From: Mycobacterium sp. E183
Lineage (GTDB): Bacteria > Actinomycetota > Actinomycetes > Mycobacteriales > Mycobacteriaceae
Length of the DNA: 64,000 bases
Direction of reading: 5' to 3'
Assembly (NCBI RefSeq): GCF_001667735.1
Contig: NZ_LZJN01000130.1
Span: forward strand, 1 to 64,000
The position numbers and the translations under genes were made by a program. Below the pieces are notes generated by a model. The model ran no database searches. It was given only the letters and a program-made list of their open reading frames with translations, and was not told the origin of the DNA. Below, piece by piece: positions 6,755 to 17,359 of this stretch; the first letter of the stretch is position 1; every line of letters begins with the position of its first letter.

Positions 6755-9089
6755 CTTCGGCTTCCACGTCAACGTAGGGCCGACCGGACAGGTCGACGGT
6801 GACCTGCGCGATGGTGCCCCCCGTAAAGGAGAACGGGGCCTTGTAGCGGCTGCAAACCCCCGAGCCGCCGTTGCGCCCGACGGTGATCCCGGCGCCCGCG
6901 AGCCCGAACGTGCCGGGATGGGTTTGCACGTCCGCGAGCGTTCCGACCACTTCGTCGTCGATGAACAACGTGACATCGCCGAGTGGCGTGTGGCTGTTGG
7001 CCACGGTGCCGGTCCGCGAATAGCTCGCCCCCAGCAGGTGTTTGCCCAGCGGCACCGCGCCCGATGAGGAGACCACCTGCTGGCGCTCGCCCAGAAAGTT
7101 GTAGACGTAATGCAGCCGCCGGTCCTGGATGAACAGCACGTGCCCGCCGTGCGCGCCACCCTGCTTGAACAGCACCCCTTCCGCGCCGGTGGTATCTATG
7201 GTCACCTCGGCCAGCAGCGAGAACGACCTGCCCTGGATTTCGGCGGCGGCGCCGATGCTGACGTCCGCGCAGTCGGGATAGTAGACGTAGCTGGTCCGAT
7301 TACCGCCGAGGTATGGGCGGGGCCGCGTCATCGTCTCGATGATGTTCAGGTCCGAGAGCGGCAGCCCGTTGTACTTGGCGGCCTCGGAGAACCACAGCGC
7401 CTTGAGTTCTTCCAGTTTGTCCGGGTGCTCGGCAGCCAGGTCGTGGCACTGGCTGCGGTCGGCCTCGATGTGGAACAGCTCCCAGCGGTCGGTGTCGAAA
7501 TGCGACCAGCCGGCCGGGGTCGCCGCGTGGATGGTGTTGGCGAACCAGCCCTGATGCCAGATGCCGCGGGTGCCGAGCATGGAGTAGAACTGGGTCCGCT
7601 TCCCGGTGTCGGCGGCCGGATCGGTAAGGGCCGCTTTGAAACTCACTCCGTCCAGAGGCTTCTGAGCAATGCCCCTGACGGTCTCGGGCGGTGTCATGCC
7701 GAGCAGGTCGTAGACGGTGGGCGTGACGTCGCAGACGTTGACGTAGTTGTCGCGGATCTCTCCGTGTGCGGCAACGCCATTGGGCCAGGAGATGATGGCC
7801 GTGTCGGCAATGCCGCCTTCGTGCGAGGCGTACCGCTTGTACAGCTTGTACGGGGTGTTGAACGCCATCGCCCAGCCGATTGGGTAATGGTTGTACGTCT
7901 CCGGGCCGCCCAGGTGGTCGAACAGCTTCATGCTCTCTTCGACCGTGTCGATGTAGCCGTTGAAGAACTTGCCCTCGTTCACCGATCCGTTGGGGCCGCC
8001 CTCCCCGCTCGCGCCGTTGTCGGAGATCACCACGATGATGGTGTTGTCCAGCTGCCCGGATTCCTCCAGATAGTCCAGGATCCGGCCGATCTGGGCGTCG
8101 GTGTAGCTGAGGAAGCCTGCGAACACCTCGGCCATGCGGGCGAAGAGCCTCTGCTCGTCGGGGTTCAGCGAGTCCCACGGTCGCACCGTGTCCTGCAGCG
8201 GCCAGGGCTCGCCCTTCGGCCCCGTAACGTCCGCGTACGGGTTGACCGGCGAGAGCTCGGTGTCGGGCGGCACGATCCCCAACGACTTCTGGTTCTCCAG
8301 CACGATCTCGCGGTACCGCTCGTAGCCCATGTCGAACCGGCCGGCGTAGCGGTCCGCCCACTCGGAGAACACGTGGTGCGGCGCATGCCCGGCGCCCGGG
8401 CACACGTAGCTGAACCACGGCTTGTCCGGCGCGATCACCTTGGCATCGCGGATGAACTCGATGGTCTTGTCGGCGAGGTCCTTCGAGAGGTGGTAACCGT
8501 CCTCCGGTGTACCCGGCGGGTTGACCGGATGGTTGTCGTACACCAGGTCGGGATACCACTGGTCGGTCTCGCCGCCCAGGAAACCGTAGAACCGCTCGAA
8601 GCCGCGCGAGGTCGGCCAATGTCGTTTCGTCGACGCCAGATTGGACTCCTCGAGCGGCGTCAGGTGCCACTTGCCGACGCAGTATGTGTTGTAGCCGCGC
8701 TCGGCGAGCACCTCGGAGAGCAGCGCGGTGTCGAACGGGATGCGGCCGTTGGCGTTGGGGAACGCGTCGGTGAACTCCTCGATGGTGGCCATGCCGACCG
8801 TGGTGGCGTTGCGGCCGGTGAGCAGCGACGCGCGGGTCGGCGAGCACAGCGCGGTGGTATGGAACTGCGACAGCCGGACACCCCGCTCGGCGATGCGGGT
8901 CATCGCCGGCATCTCGACCAGGCCGCCGAAGCAGTCCCACGTCGCTATCCCGGTGTCGTCCCACACCAGGTAGAGGATGTTGGGCGAGTTCTCGGGGGCG
9001 GTCGGCGCGGCGTACGGGCCCCAGTCCGGTTCGGAGTCCCGGATGTCCAGCTCGATCTTGCCCTCGAAGGCGCGGGAGTCAGGCGACAT
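6729..9089 (-). CDS. atsA: Arylsulfatase AtsA
   Basis: A 786-residue sulfatase (Rv0711 is about the same length) that hydrolyses sulfate esters. Start at the ATG giving MSPDSRAFEGKIELDIRDSE. Metal-binding LVWDDTGIATWDCFGG is followed by the sulfatase signature LCSPTRASLLTGR with the formylglycine cysteine near residue 82. It is a Cys-type enzyme needing FGE, found 4 kb downstream. GKWHLTP and VISDNGASGEGG are further active-site blocks. A C-terminal domain of about 200 residues resembles a beta-sandwich appendage (GGAHGGHVLFIQDRRLHYVYN). No signal peptide is visible, so a cytosolic location is likely. The gene starts after the rpsQ terminator, so it is a separate unit from the S10 operon. Confidence 0.95.
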   Translation of the reverse strand: MSPDSRAFEGKIELDIRDSEPDWGPYAAPTAPENSPNILYLVWDDTGIATWDCFGGLVEMPAMTRIAERGVRLSQFHTTALCSPTRASLLTGRNATTVGMATIEEFTDAFPNANGRIPFDTALLSEVLAERGYNTYCVGKWHLTPLEESNLASTKRHWPTSRGFERFYGFLGGETDQWYPDLVYDNHPVNPPGTPEDGYHLSKDLADKTIEFIRDAKVIAPDKPWFSYVCPGAGHAPHHVFSEWADRYAGRFDMGYERYREIVLENQKSLGIVPPDTELSPVNPYADVTGPKGEPWPLQDTVRPWDSLNPDEQRLFARMAEVFAGFLSYTDAQIGRILDYLEESGQLDNTIIVVISDNGASGEGGPNGSVNEGKFFNGYIDTVEESMKLFDHLGGPETYNHYPIGWAMAFNTPYKLYKRYASHEGGIADTAIISWPNGVAAHGEIRDNYVNVCDVTPTVYDLLGMTPPETVRGIAQKPLDGVSFKAALTDPAADTGKRTQFYSMLGTRGIWHQGWFANTIHAATPAGWSHFDTDRWELFHIEADRSQCHDLAAEHPDKLEELKALWFSEAAKYNGLPLSDLNIIETMTRPRPYLGGNRTSYVYYPDCADVSIGAAAEIQGRSFSLLAEVTIDTTGAEGVLFKQGGAHGGHVLFIQDRRLHYVYNFLGERQQVVSSSGAVPLGKHLLGASYSRTGTVANSHTPLGDVTLFIDDEVVGTLADVQTHPGTFGLAGAGITVGRNGGSGVCSRYKAPFSFTGGTIAQVTVDLSGRPYVDVEAEVALAFSRD

Positions 9090-9156
9090 GCGCCGAGAGT
9101 AACGCGGCCGCGAAAATTCCGATCGCTTTTCGCGGACCGTCAACCCTGCCAAAGCA

Positions 9157-9188
9157 AAACGCCCGGGACCATCGGGACCCGGGCGTTT
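9157..9188 (-). terminator. Terminator downstream of rpsQ (end of S10 operon)
   Basis: An 11-bp perfect stem (AAACGCCCGGG / CCCGGGCGTTT) with a 10-base loop. On the minus strand the descending arm continues as GTTTTG, giving a short U run. It separates rpsQ (stop 9205) from atsA (start 9089). Confidence 0.85.
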
Positions 9189-9204
9189 CGATGTCGCTTC
9201 GGAG

Positions 9205-9552
9205 CTACTTGGCCTTCTCCAGGATTTCGACGAGCCGCCACCGTTTGGTGGCCGACGTCGGGCGCGTCTCCATCAGCGAGACGCGGTCGCCGATGCCCGC
9301 GGTGCTGTTCTCGTCGTGCGCCTTCACCTTCTTGGTGGTACGGATGATCTTGCCGTACAGCGGGTGACGGACGCGGTCTTCGAGCTCGACGACGATGGTC
9401 TTCTGCATCTTGTCACTCACCACGTAACCGATGCGCACCTTGCGCCGGCCACGCACCTTGGGGTTGGCCGGAGTGTGCTTGGGGCCCTTCTCTTTCGACC
9501 CGGTGTCCTTCGCGGCCGCCTTTGCCGGCGCCTTCTTCGCTTCTGCCATCAC
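9205..9552 (-). CDS. rpsQ: 30S ribosomal protein S17
   Basis: 115 residues. The conserved S17 core ([39 protein letters not shown]) binds 16S rRNA in the small subunit. A Lys/Ala-rich N-terminal extension of about 35 residues is typical of mycobacteria and is shorter here than in M. tuberculosis (136 residues in total). The start is either GTG at 9552 (overlapping the rpmC stop by four bases) or ATG at 9549. It is the last gene of the S10 operon here. Confidence 0.97.
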   Translation of the reverse strand: MMAEAKKAPAKAAAKDTGSKEKGPKHTPANPKVRGRRKVRIGYVVSDKMQKTIVVELEDRVRHPLYGKIIRTTKKVKAHDENSTAGIGDRVSLMETRPTSATKRWRLVEILEKAK

Positions 9553-9782
9553 GATTCCTTACCGTCGGGCCCGGAAGCCAGGCCCAGTTCTCGTTCGCGC
9601 AGCACCGTGTAGACGCGCGCGATCTCCTGACGCACCGTGCGCAGCCGGCGGTTGTTCGACAGCTGCCCGGTCGCCATCTGGAAGCGGAGGTTGAACAGCT
9701 CCTCCTTGGATTCGCGCAGACGCTCGGTCAGCTCCTCGTCGGTGAGCTCACGCAGTTCACCAGGCGAAATTCCCACTGCCAT
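9549..9782 (-). CDS. rpmC: 50S ribosomal protein L29
   Basis: 77 residues starting [31 protein letters not shown] and [19 protein letters not shown] form the L29 coiled-coil hairpin near the exit tunnel. The ATG overlaps the rplP stop by one base. The start is set by homology; the upstream frame has no family similarity. Confidence 0.97.
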   Translation of the reverse strand: MAVGISPGELRELTDEELTERLRESKEELFNLRFQMATGQLSNNRRLRTVRQEIARVYTVLRERELGLASGPDGKES

Positions 9783-10198
9783 CAGAACTGATCCTCTCGA
9801 GTCACGATGCGTGCCTTGATCGGCAACTTGTGGATTGCACGGGTGAGTGCCGCCCGGGCCACCTGCTCGTTGGGGTAGCTCAGCTCGAACAGCACGCGGC
9901 CCGGCTTGACGTTGACCACCCACCATTCGGGGGAGCCCTTACCCGAACCCATCCGGGTCTCGGCGGGCTTCTTGGTCAGCGGGCGGTCCGGGAAGACGTT
10001 GATCCACACCTTGCCCCCACGCTTGATGTGGCGGTTGATCGCGATACGGGCGGACTCGATCTGCCGGTTGGTCACGTAGGCGTGCTCGAGCGCCTGAATG
10101 CCGTAGTCGCCGAAGTTCACCGCGGTGCCACCGCTGGCGATGCCGCGCTGGCGGGGGTGGTGTTGCTTACGGTGTTTAACCCTGCGGGGAATCAACAT
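9782..10198 (-). CDS. rplP: 50S ribosomal protein L16
   Basis: 138 residues, the normal length. [45 protein letters not shown] and the [18 protein letters not shown] segment are L16 signatures. L16 helps shape the tRNA-binding region of the large subunit. Three bases downstream of rpsC; translationally linked to rpmC. Confidence 0.98.
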   Translation of the reverse strand: MLIPRRVKHRKQHHPRQRGIASGGTAVNFGDYGIQALEHAYVTNRQIESARIAINRHIKRGGKVWINVFPDRPLTKKPAETRMGSGKGSPEWWVVNVKPGRVLFELSYPNEQVARAALTRAIHKLPIKARIVTREDQF

Positions 10199-10201
10199 GG
10201 T

Positions 10202-11573
<1,372 letters not shown>

Positions 11574-11577
<4 letters not shown>

Positions 11578-11855
11578 CGCCGTTTGGCCTTCCGGTCGTC
11601 CTTGATGTGTCCCTTGAAGGTGCGCGTCGGCGCGAATTCACCAAGCTTGTGGCCGACCATCGCCTCGGTGACGAACACCGGGACGTGCTTGCGCCCGTCG
11701 TGGACGGCGAAGGTGTGGCCGATGAAGTCCGGGATGATCGTCGAACGCCGCGACCAGGTCTTGATGACCTGCTTGGTGTTCTTCTCGTTCTGCGCGTCCA
11801 CCTTCTTCAGCAGGTGGTCGTCGACGAACGGGCCCTTCTTCAGGCTGCGTGGCAT
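11574..11855 (-). CDS. rpsS: 30S ribosomal protein S19
   Basis: 93 residues, full length. [40 protein letters not shown] and [18 protein letters not shown] are diagnostic. S19 is in the 30S head near S13. Located 18 bases downstream of rplB in the S10 operon. Confidence 0.98.
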
Positions 11856-11873
11856 GTGTTACTCCTCGACTTC

Positions 11874-12716
11874 CTAGCGACCGTGCTTCTTGCCGGTGCG
11901 CCGGCGCCGGACGATGAGTTTGTTGCTGGCCTTATTCGGGTGGCGGGTGCGGCCCTCCGGCTTGCCCCACGGGCTCACCGGGTGCCGGCCACCGGAGGTC
12001 TTACCCTCACCACCACCGTGCGGGTGGTCCACCGGGTTCATGACCACACCGCGGACCGAGGGGCGCTTGCCCTTCCACCGCATGCGGCCGGCCTTGCCCC
12101 AGTTGATGTTCGCCTGCTCGGCGTTGCCCACCTCGCCGACCGTGGCGCGGCAGCGCACGTCGACGCGGCGGATCTCACCGCTGGGCATCCGCAGCGACGC
12201 GTAGGTGCCCTCCTTGCCGAGCAACTGGATGCTCGAGCCGGCGGACCGCGCCAGCTTGGCGCCACCGCCCGGCCGCAGCTCAACGGCGTGGATCACGGTA
12301 CCGGCCGGGATGTTACGCAGCGGCAAGTTGTTGCCCGGCTTGATGTCGGCGTTGGCGCCCGACTCCACCACGTCGCCCTGCGAAAGGCCCTGCGGCGCGA
12401 TGATGTAACGCTTCTCGCCGTCCAGGTAGTGCAGCAGCGCGATGTTGGCGGTGCGGTTGGGGTCGTACTCGATGTGCGCCACCTTGGCGTTGACCCCGTC
12501 CTTGTCGTTGCGACGGAAGTCGATCACCCGGTAGGCGCGCTTGTGGCCACCGCCCTTGTGGCGGGTGGTGATGCGGCCGTGCGCGTTACGGCCACCGTGG
12601 CCGTGCAGCGGACGCACCAACGACTTCTCCGGCTCCGCCCGGGTGACCTCGGCGAAGTCGGACACGCTGGAGCCGCGGCGGCCCGGGCTCGTCGGCTTGT
12701 ACTTACGAATTGCCAT
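11874..12716 (-). CDS. rplB: 50S ribosomal protein L2
   Basis: 280 residues. [20 protein letters not shown] at the start. [17 protein letters not shown] and [21 protein letters not shown] near the C-terminus contain the conserved residues that support the peptidyl-transferase centre. Normal length; in the S10 operon, 29 bases after rplW. Confidence 0.98.
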   Translation of the reverse strand: MAIRKYKPTSPGRRGSSVSDFAEVTRAEPEKSLVRPLHGHGGRNAHGRITTRHKGGGHKRAYRVIDFRRNDKDGVNAKVAHIEYDPNRTANIALLHYLDGEKRYIIAPQGLSQGDVVESGANADIKPGNNLPLRNIPAGTVIHAVELRPGGGAKLARSAGSSIQLLGKEGTYASLRMPSGEIRRVDVRCRATVGEVGNAEQANINWGKAGRMRWKGKRPSVRGVVMNPVDHPHGGGEGKTSGGRHPVSPWGKPEGRTRHPNKASNKLIVRRRRTGKKHGR

Positions 12717-12745
12717 GTCTCATCAGGTCTTTCTCTCGCGCGCGG

Positions 12746-13048
12746 CTAGGCCGGGGCCCCGAACAGGTCGATCGGCTTGCTACCTGGCGCCAGCGTGACG
12801 ATGGCCCGCTTGGTGCCCTTGCGCTTGCCGTACCCGGTCCTGGTGCGCTTGCGCTTGCCCTGCCGGTTCGCGGTGTTCACCGACGCGACCTTGACGGAGA
12901 AGATCTTCTCGATGGCGATCTTGATCTGCGTCTTGTTCGAATCGGGGTGCACCACAAAGGTGTACACGTTCTCATCCAGCAGCCCATAGGACTTCTCCGA
13001 GATGACCGGGGCCAGGATGATGTCGCGGGGGTCGGTGATGGTCGCCAT
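12746..13048 (-). CDS. rplW: 50S ribosomal protein L23
   Basis: 100 residues. [20 protein letters not shown] and [20 protein letters not shown] match L23, which sits at the tunnel exit and docks trigger factor and SRP. The ATG directly follows the rplD stop (TAG ATG). Confidence 0.98.
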   Translation of the reverse strand: MATITDPRDIILAPVISEKSYGLLDENVYTFVVHPDSNKTQIKIAIEKIFSVKVASVNTANRQGKRKRTRTGYGKRKGTKRAIVTLAPGSKPIDLFGAPA

Positions 13049-13705
13049 CTACGCCGAAACCTCCTCGGTGCTAGCCGTGTTGCCACCGATGTAGGCGTTG
13101 AGGGCCTCGACGCTGAAAACCACGTCGTCGGAGCGCAGCACGTCATAGGTGTTGAGCTGATCGGGCGTCAGGATGTGAACGCCGGGCAGGTTGCGCACGC
13201 TCTTGGCGCCGGCCTCGTCGCTGCGGCCGATCACGATCAGCACCTTCTTGCGATCGGTCAGCGTGCCCAGGAACGCCTTGGCGTTCTTGGTCGACGGCGT
13301 CTGACCCGACACCAGCTCGGTGACCGCGTGGATGCGGCCGTTGCGGGCCCGGTCGGACAACGCGCCGCGCAACGCCGCGACGATCATCTTCTTCGGGGTG
13401 CGCTGGGAGTAGTCGCGCGGCTTGGGACCGTGCACCACGCCACCGCCGGTGAACTGCGGGGCCCGCGTCGAACCCTGACGGGCGCGGCCGGTTCCCTTCT
13501 GCCGGTACGGCTTCCGCCCACCGCCGCTGACCTCACCGCGGGTCTTCGTCGAGTGCGTGCCCTGACGCGCCGCCGCCCGCTGCGCGGTGACCACCTGGTG
13601 CATCAGCGCGATATTGGCCGGGGCGTCGAACAATTCGGCCGGCAACTCGACAGAGCCCTCGACCTTGCCGTCGGGCGTCTTGACGTCGATCTTGAGTGCT
13701 GCCAT
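13049..13705 (-). CDS. rplD: 50S ribosomal protein L4
   Basis: 218 residues. [20 protein letters not shown] and [16 protein letters not shown] are the extended loop of L4 that reaches into the exit tunnel. In enterobacteria L4 also autoregulates the S10 operon; whether that applies here is not shown by the sequence. Its ATG overlaps the rplC stop by one base (TAATG). Confidence 0.98.
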   Translation of the reverse strand: MAALKIDVKTPDGKVEGSVELPAELFDAPANIALMHQVVTAQRAAARQGTHSTKTRGEVSGGGRKPYRQKGTGRARQGSTRAPQFTGGGVVHGPKPRDYSQRTPKKMIVAALRGALSDRARNGRIHAVTELVSGQTPSTKNAKAFLGTLTDRKKVLIVIGRSDEAGAKSVRNLPGVHILTPDQLNTYDVLRSDDVVFSVEALNAYIGGNTASTEEVSA

Positions 13706-14358
13706 TACTTCTCACCTCGTTTGATCGCGCTGCGGACCACCACGAGCCCACCGGTGCGGCCGGGGACCGCGCCCTTGATCAACAGCACGCCGTTCTCGGC
13801 ATCGACCTTGTGCACCACCAGGTTCTGCACCGTGACCCGGTCGTTGCCCATCCGGCCCGCCATCCGGGTGCCCTTGAACACCCGGGCGGGGGTGGCACAA
13901 CCACCGATGGAACCCGGCCGGCGGTGGACCGCCTGCGCACCGTGGCTGGCGCCCTGGCCGCGGAAACCGTGGCGCTTCATGGTGCCGGCGAAGCCCTTCC
14001 CCTTGGAGGTTCCGGTCACGTCGACGTAGCTGCCGTCGGCGAAGATCTCCGCGGTCAGCTCCTGGCCGACCTCGTATTCGCTGGCCGCGGCCTCGTCATC
14101 GAGCCGCAACTCGGCGAGGTGCCTGCGCGGGTTGACACCCGCGGCGCTGTACTGCCCGGTCACCGGCTTGTTCACCTTGCGGGGGCTGATCTCGCCGTAC
14201 GCCAGCTGAACGGCGCTGTAACCGTCGCGCTCGGGTGTGCGGATCCGGGTGACCACATTGGGCCCTGCTTTGACCACCGTCACCGGGACGACCCGGTTGT
14301 TCTCGTCGAACACCTGCGTCATGCCCAGCTTGGTACCCAGAATGCCTTTTCTTGCCAT
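13705..14358 (-). CDS. rplC: 50S ribosomal protein L3
   Basis: 217 residues. [40 protein letters not shown] and [18 protein letters not shown] identify L3, an early-assembly protein near the peptidyl-transferase centre. Located 14 bases downstream of rpsJ. Confidence 0.98.
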   Translation of the reverse strand: MARKGILGTKLGMTQVFDENNRVVPVTVVKAGPNVVTRIRTPERDGYSAVQLAYGEISPRKVNKPVTGQYSAAGVNPRRHLAELRLDDEAAASEYEVGQELTAEIFADGSYVDVTGTSKGKGFAGTMKRHGFRGQGASHGAQAVHRRPGSIGGCATPARVFKGTRMAGRMGNDRVTVQNLVVHKVDAENGVLLIKGAVPGRTGGLVVVRSAIKRGEK

Positions 14359-14372
14359 GAGCTCTGGATCTC

Positions 14373-14678
14373 CTACTGGATGTTGACGTCGACACTTGCC
14401 GGAAGGTCGATGCGCATCAGCGCGTCGACGGTCTTCGGCGTCGGGTCGAGGATGTCGATCAGCCGCTTGTGAGTACGCATCTCGAAGTGCTCCCGCGAGT
14501 CCTTGTACTTATGCGGAGAGCGGATGACGCAATACACGTTCTTCTCGGTCGGCAGCGGCACCGGACCTACGACACTGGCACCCGTGCGGACGACGGTCTC
14601 GACGATTTTGCGCGCCGATGCGTCGATGGCCTCATGGTCGTAGGCCTTGAGCCTGATGCGGATCTTTTGTCCCGCCAC
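14373..14678 (-). CDS. rpsJ: 30S ribosomal protein S10
   Basis: 101 residues. The GTG start giving [20 protein letters not shown] is preceded by [27 protein letters not shown] is the S10 signature. Besides its ribosomal role, S10 (NusE) joins antitermination complexes. First gene of the S10 operon, with a long leader of about 265 bases from the predicted promoter. Confidence 0.98.
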   Translation of the reverse strand: MAGQKIRIRLKAYDHEAIDASARKIVETVVRTGASVVGPVPLPTEKNVYCVIRSPHKYKDSREHFEMRTHKRLIDILDPTPKTVDALMRIDLPASVDVNIQ

Positions 14679-14949
14679 GCTTCTCCTACCCTCACTCCAC
14701 TTACAAAAATCCGTGTCCGGACCTGGTGCTCCCAGCGCGCTGATCGGCCTGGCCGATCGAGCGTCGCGCCGGATACTGCGCCGCTGTTTACCTGTCGTGG
14801 TCCACCGGCCCCCGCGGTCGGGTGTGTCACCCTCACGCAGCCTGGACCGCGGCGAAATTGTCGCGCTCCAAGGATGGGACCGGACGCGCCCGTTTGGGCG
14901 CTGGTCGTATGCCCGACCAGGCGCGAACCTGGCCCAAGGCAACCTGAAC

Positions 14950-14978
14950 AGTATGCCCTAGATCATGGGTTTGGCCAA
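14950..14978 (-). promoter_or_regulatory. Predicted sigma-A promoter of the S10 operon
   Basis: On the minus strand TTGGCC (14978-14973), a 17-base spacer and CATACT (14955-14950). This predicts a start near 14943 and a leader of about 265 bases before the rpsJ GTG. Between 14679 and 14949 I see no gene. The leader could carry autoregulatory structure, but no single dominant hairpin stood out. Confidence 0.5.
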
Positions 14979-15015
14979 ATCTCGGGCGAAGGCCGCCGAC
15001 CTGCCCTTTTGGCCC

Positions 15016-15621
15016 TCAGGCGCCCGCCGGTTCGACGCTCGCGGCGCCCGCCCGGTTGTGTGCGCGCTGAACATAGAGGAAACCGTCGACCGCGGCGAGC
15101 GCGCACTCGCGGTAATCGAAGTCGGGAAGCGTGGACAGGCGGCCCAGCACGAGGGGCCCGATGAGCAGCGCGATGGCCCGCGACCGGTCCACCTCGCCCA
15201 GCTCGGCGGCCTCGGGGCTGTCGAAGATGGCGTCGAACGGCGCGGCGTACTGCTGGGCGATGCGCTCACGCAGCGTGGTGATCGCCGTGCTGTTCACGGC
15301 GCAGTCGCGGGGTTCCGGCAGCTCGTCCAGGTCCCGCCCCATGGACAACCACGACATGGCCGTCATCAGCGCCGGCGCCTGTGCCACCGACTCCGCCTGG
15401 GCCAGCACCACCGCCACCAGGCGATCACGCAGCGATCCCTCGGCCGGCGGCGTCGGAGACGGCGGGATGAGGCTGTTGAAAGCCGCTGCCAGCAGGTCGT
15501 TTCCGCTCGGGAAGTGGCGATACAGCGTGGCCCTGGCCACGTTGGCGGTACGGGTGACCGCGTCGACGGTCACCGCGCTGGGCCCCCCTGACCGCAGCAA
15601 CGTGGCCGCGGCCTCGAGCAA
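15016..15621 (-). CDS. TetR-family regulator of the adjacent MFS transporter
   Basis: At least 201 residues. The helix-turn-helix reads TVDAVTRTANVARATLYRHFPS near the N-terminus; the rest is a ligand-binding TetR_C-like domain. The TTG at 15621 starts inside the first helix of the DNA-binding domain. The frame is open upstream and reads TGGTTDPRPARSRARLLEAA, typical of a TetR N-terminus. However, it has no ATG, GTG or TTG there, only an ATT at 15669. The true start may therefore be ATT, or the sequence may hold an error. It is divergent from the MFS gene with a palindromic operator between them, so repression of the pump and itself is likely. Confidence 0.85.
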   Translation of the reverse strand: MLEAAATLLRSGGPSAVTVDAVTRTANVARATLYRHFPSGNDLLAAAFNSLIPPSPTPPAEGSLRDRLVAVVLAQAESVAQAPALMTAMSWLSMGRDLDELPEPRDCAVNSTAITTLRERIAQQYAAPFDAIFDSPEAAELGEVDRSRAIALLIGPLVLGRLSTLPDFDYRECALAAVDGFLYVQRAHNRAGAASVEPAGA

Positions 15622-15695
15622 ACGGGCCCGCGAACGCGCTGGACGGGGATCGGTGGTACCGCCGGTAATTGTGACCCACCTCCGAGTTTGAGAAC

Positions 15696-15730
15696 GAGAC
15701 TATCGGTCTACCTACAAGACCATTGGTCTC
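15696..15730. promoter_or_regulatory. Palindromic operator between tetR and MFS gene
   Basis: An interrupted 35-base palindrome. The left arm is GAGACTATCGGTCT and the right arm AGACCATTGGTCTC, with blocks GAGAC/GTCTC and GGTCT/AGACC matching exactly. A TTGAGA at 15688-15693 could be a -35 for the MFS gene overlapping the site. Position between divergent tetR and transporter genes makes it the likely TetR operator. Confidence 0.6.
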
Positions 15731-15763
15731 GAAACTCCCAACGCCACCGTGAGGAGGCGCAGC

Positions 15764-17359
15764 ATGGTCGAAACCCTGGCCCGGCCCGACCAGCGTACTG
15801 ACGCAGTCGGCATCGGCGGTAGCCCCCGAGCGCGAAACTGGACGCTGGCCGTCGCCTGCATGGGCGTCGCGCTGGTCGTCGCGTCGATGACGGCGCTGAA
15901 CACCGCGCTTGGGGACTTGGCGGTGGCCACCTCGGCCACGCAGTCCCAGCTCAACTGGGTCGTCGACGGCTACACCGTGGCGCTCGCGTGCCTGCTGTTG
16001 CCGGCGGGCGCGATCGGCGACCGCTACGGCAGGCGCGGCGCCCTGTTGATCGGGCTGATCGTCTTCTCGGTCGGCTCGATGGCGCCGGCGATGCTGCACA
16101 GCCCGGCGCAGCTCATCGCCGGGCGGGCGGTGGCCGGCATTGGCGCCGCCTTCGTGATGCCGGCGACCCTGTCGCTGCTGACCGTGGCCTATCCGAAAGA
16201 CGACCGCACCAAGGCGGTCGGCATCTGGGCCGGCACGGCCGGATCCGGCGGCGTGCTGGGCATGCTCGGTTCGGGCCTGCTGCTGCGGTTCTGGGACTGG
16301 CACGCGATCTTCTGGTCCCTGGGCGCCGCCGGGCTGGTCATCTTCGCGCTGGCGTGCACCGTCGCCTCGTCGCGGGACAGCGGCGCGCCGCGGATCGATT
16401 CGCTGGGCGCCGTTCTGATCGGCGCCGCGGTGGCCATCGCCGTGGCCGCGATCCTGGAGGCGCCGACCCGAGGGTGGAGCGACCCGCTGGTCTGGGGCGG
16501 CCTGGCCGCGGGTGCGGTGCTCGCCGCGGCCTTCGCTGCCGTGCAGTTGCGGCTCGCCGGGCGCGGCCGCCAACCGCTGCTGGACGTCCGGCTGTTCGCC
16601 GACCCGAATTTCGCCACCGGCGTCTCCGCGATCGTCATCCTGTTCGGCGCGACGTTCGGGTTCTTCTACATCGGGATGCAGTACGTGCAGCAGATCATGG
16701 GCTATTCGCCCCTTGCGACGGCCATCTCCTTCGGGCCGTTCATGGTGCCGCTGGCCATCTTCTCGGCGCTGTCCTTCTGGTACGTGCCCAAACTCGGTCT
16801 GCGCCTTGTGCTGTTCGTCGGGACGCTGCTGATGGCGGTCGGCTTCGCCTGCATGTACCGGCTGAACCTGCACTCCTCTTATCTGGAATTCGCTTGGCCG
16901 ACATTGATATTGGCCACCGGCATCGGAATCTGCACGGCGCCGACGACGTCGGCGATCATGGGGGCGGTGCCCGACGAGAAGCAGGGCGTCGCCTCCGCGG
17001 TGAACGACACCTCCCGGGAGATGGGCGGCGCGCTGGGCATCGCGGTGGCCGGTTCCATTCTGGCCGGCCGGTATTCGCACGAGCTCGCGCCGAAGTTGGC
17101 GGGCTTCCCCGAGCCGGTCCGCGGCCCGGCCACCGATTCGCTGGCCAAGGCCGTCGAGGTCGCCGGCCGGCTGGGGCCCCAGGGCCACCAGCTCGCCGAG
17201 GCCAGCAAGACCGCGTTCCTGGCGGCCTTACACGCGTCGACCATCACGATGGCCGTGATCGTCGCCGTCGCCGCGATGCTGGTCGGCATTTGGGCCCCGG
17301 GCCGCGACGGCCGGCAGCTGCGGCCGATCCGCCGCCTGCTCGCCCGACGTCGGCGCTAA
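15764..17359 (+). CDS. MFS multidrug efflux transporter, DHA2 (EmrB/QacA) family
   Basis: 531 residues, consistent with the 14-helix DHA2 drug:H+ antiporters. Motif A-like GAIGDRYGRRGALLIG follows helix 2; LNWVVDGYTVALACLLLPAG and AGRAVAGIGAAFVMPATLSLL are typical of helices 2 to 4. The late segment DEKQGVASAVNDTSREMGGALGIAVAGS is motif-C2-like. The ATG at 15764 has GAGGAG at a good distance; a GTG at 15749 is less likely. Substrate cannot be read from sequence. Regulated by the divergent TetR. The pair is not at this position in M. tuberculosis. Confidence 0.9.
   Translation: MVETLARPDQRTDAVGIGGSPRARNWTLAVACMGVALVVASMTALNTALGDLAVATSATQSQLNWVVDGYTVALACLLLPAGAIGDRYGRRGALLIGLIVFSVGSMAPAMLHSPAQLIAGRAVAGIGAAFVMPATLSLLTVAYPKDDRTKAVGIWAGTAGSGGVLGMLGSGLLLRFWDWHAIFWSLGAAGLVIFALACTVASSRDSGAPRIDSLGAVLIGAAVAIAVAAILEAPTRGWSDPLVWGGLAAGAVLAAAFAAVQLRLAGRGRQPLLDVRLFADPNFATGVSAIVILFGATFGFFYIGMQYVQQIMGYSPLATAISFGPFMVPLAIFSALSFWYVPKLGLRLVLFVGTLLMAVGFACMYRLNLHSSYLEFAWPTLILATGIGICTAPTTSAIMGAVPDEKQGVASAVNDTSREMGGALGIAVAGSILAGRYSHELAPKLAGFPEPVRGPATDSLAKAVEVAGRLGPQGHQLAEASKTAFLAALHASTITMAVIVAVAAMLVGIWAPGRDGRQLRPIRRLLARRRR

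Noticed and set aside
7110..9347. 745-codon plus-strand frame opposite atsA
   Set aside because: Antisense to a clear arylsulfatase; His/Val/Arg-rich composition typical of shadow frames.
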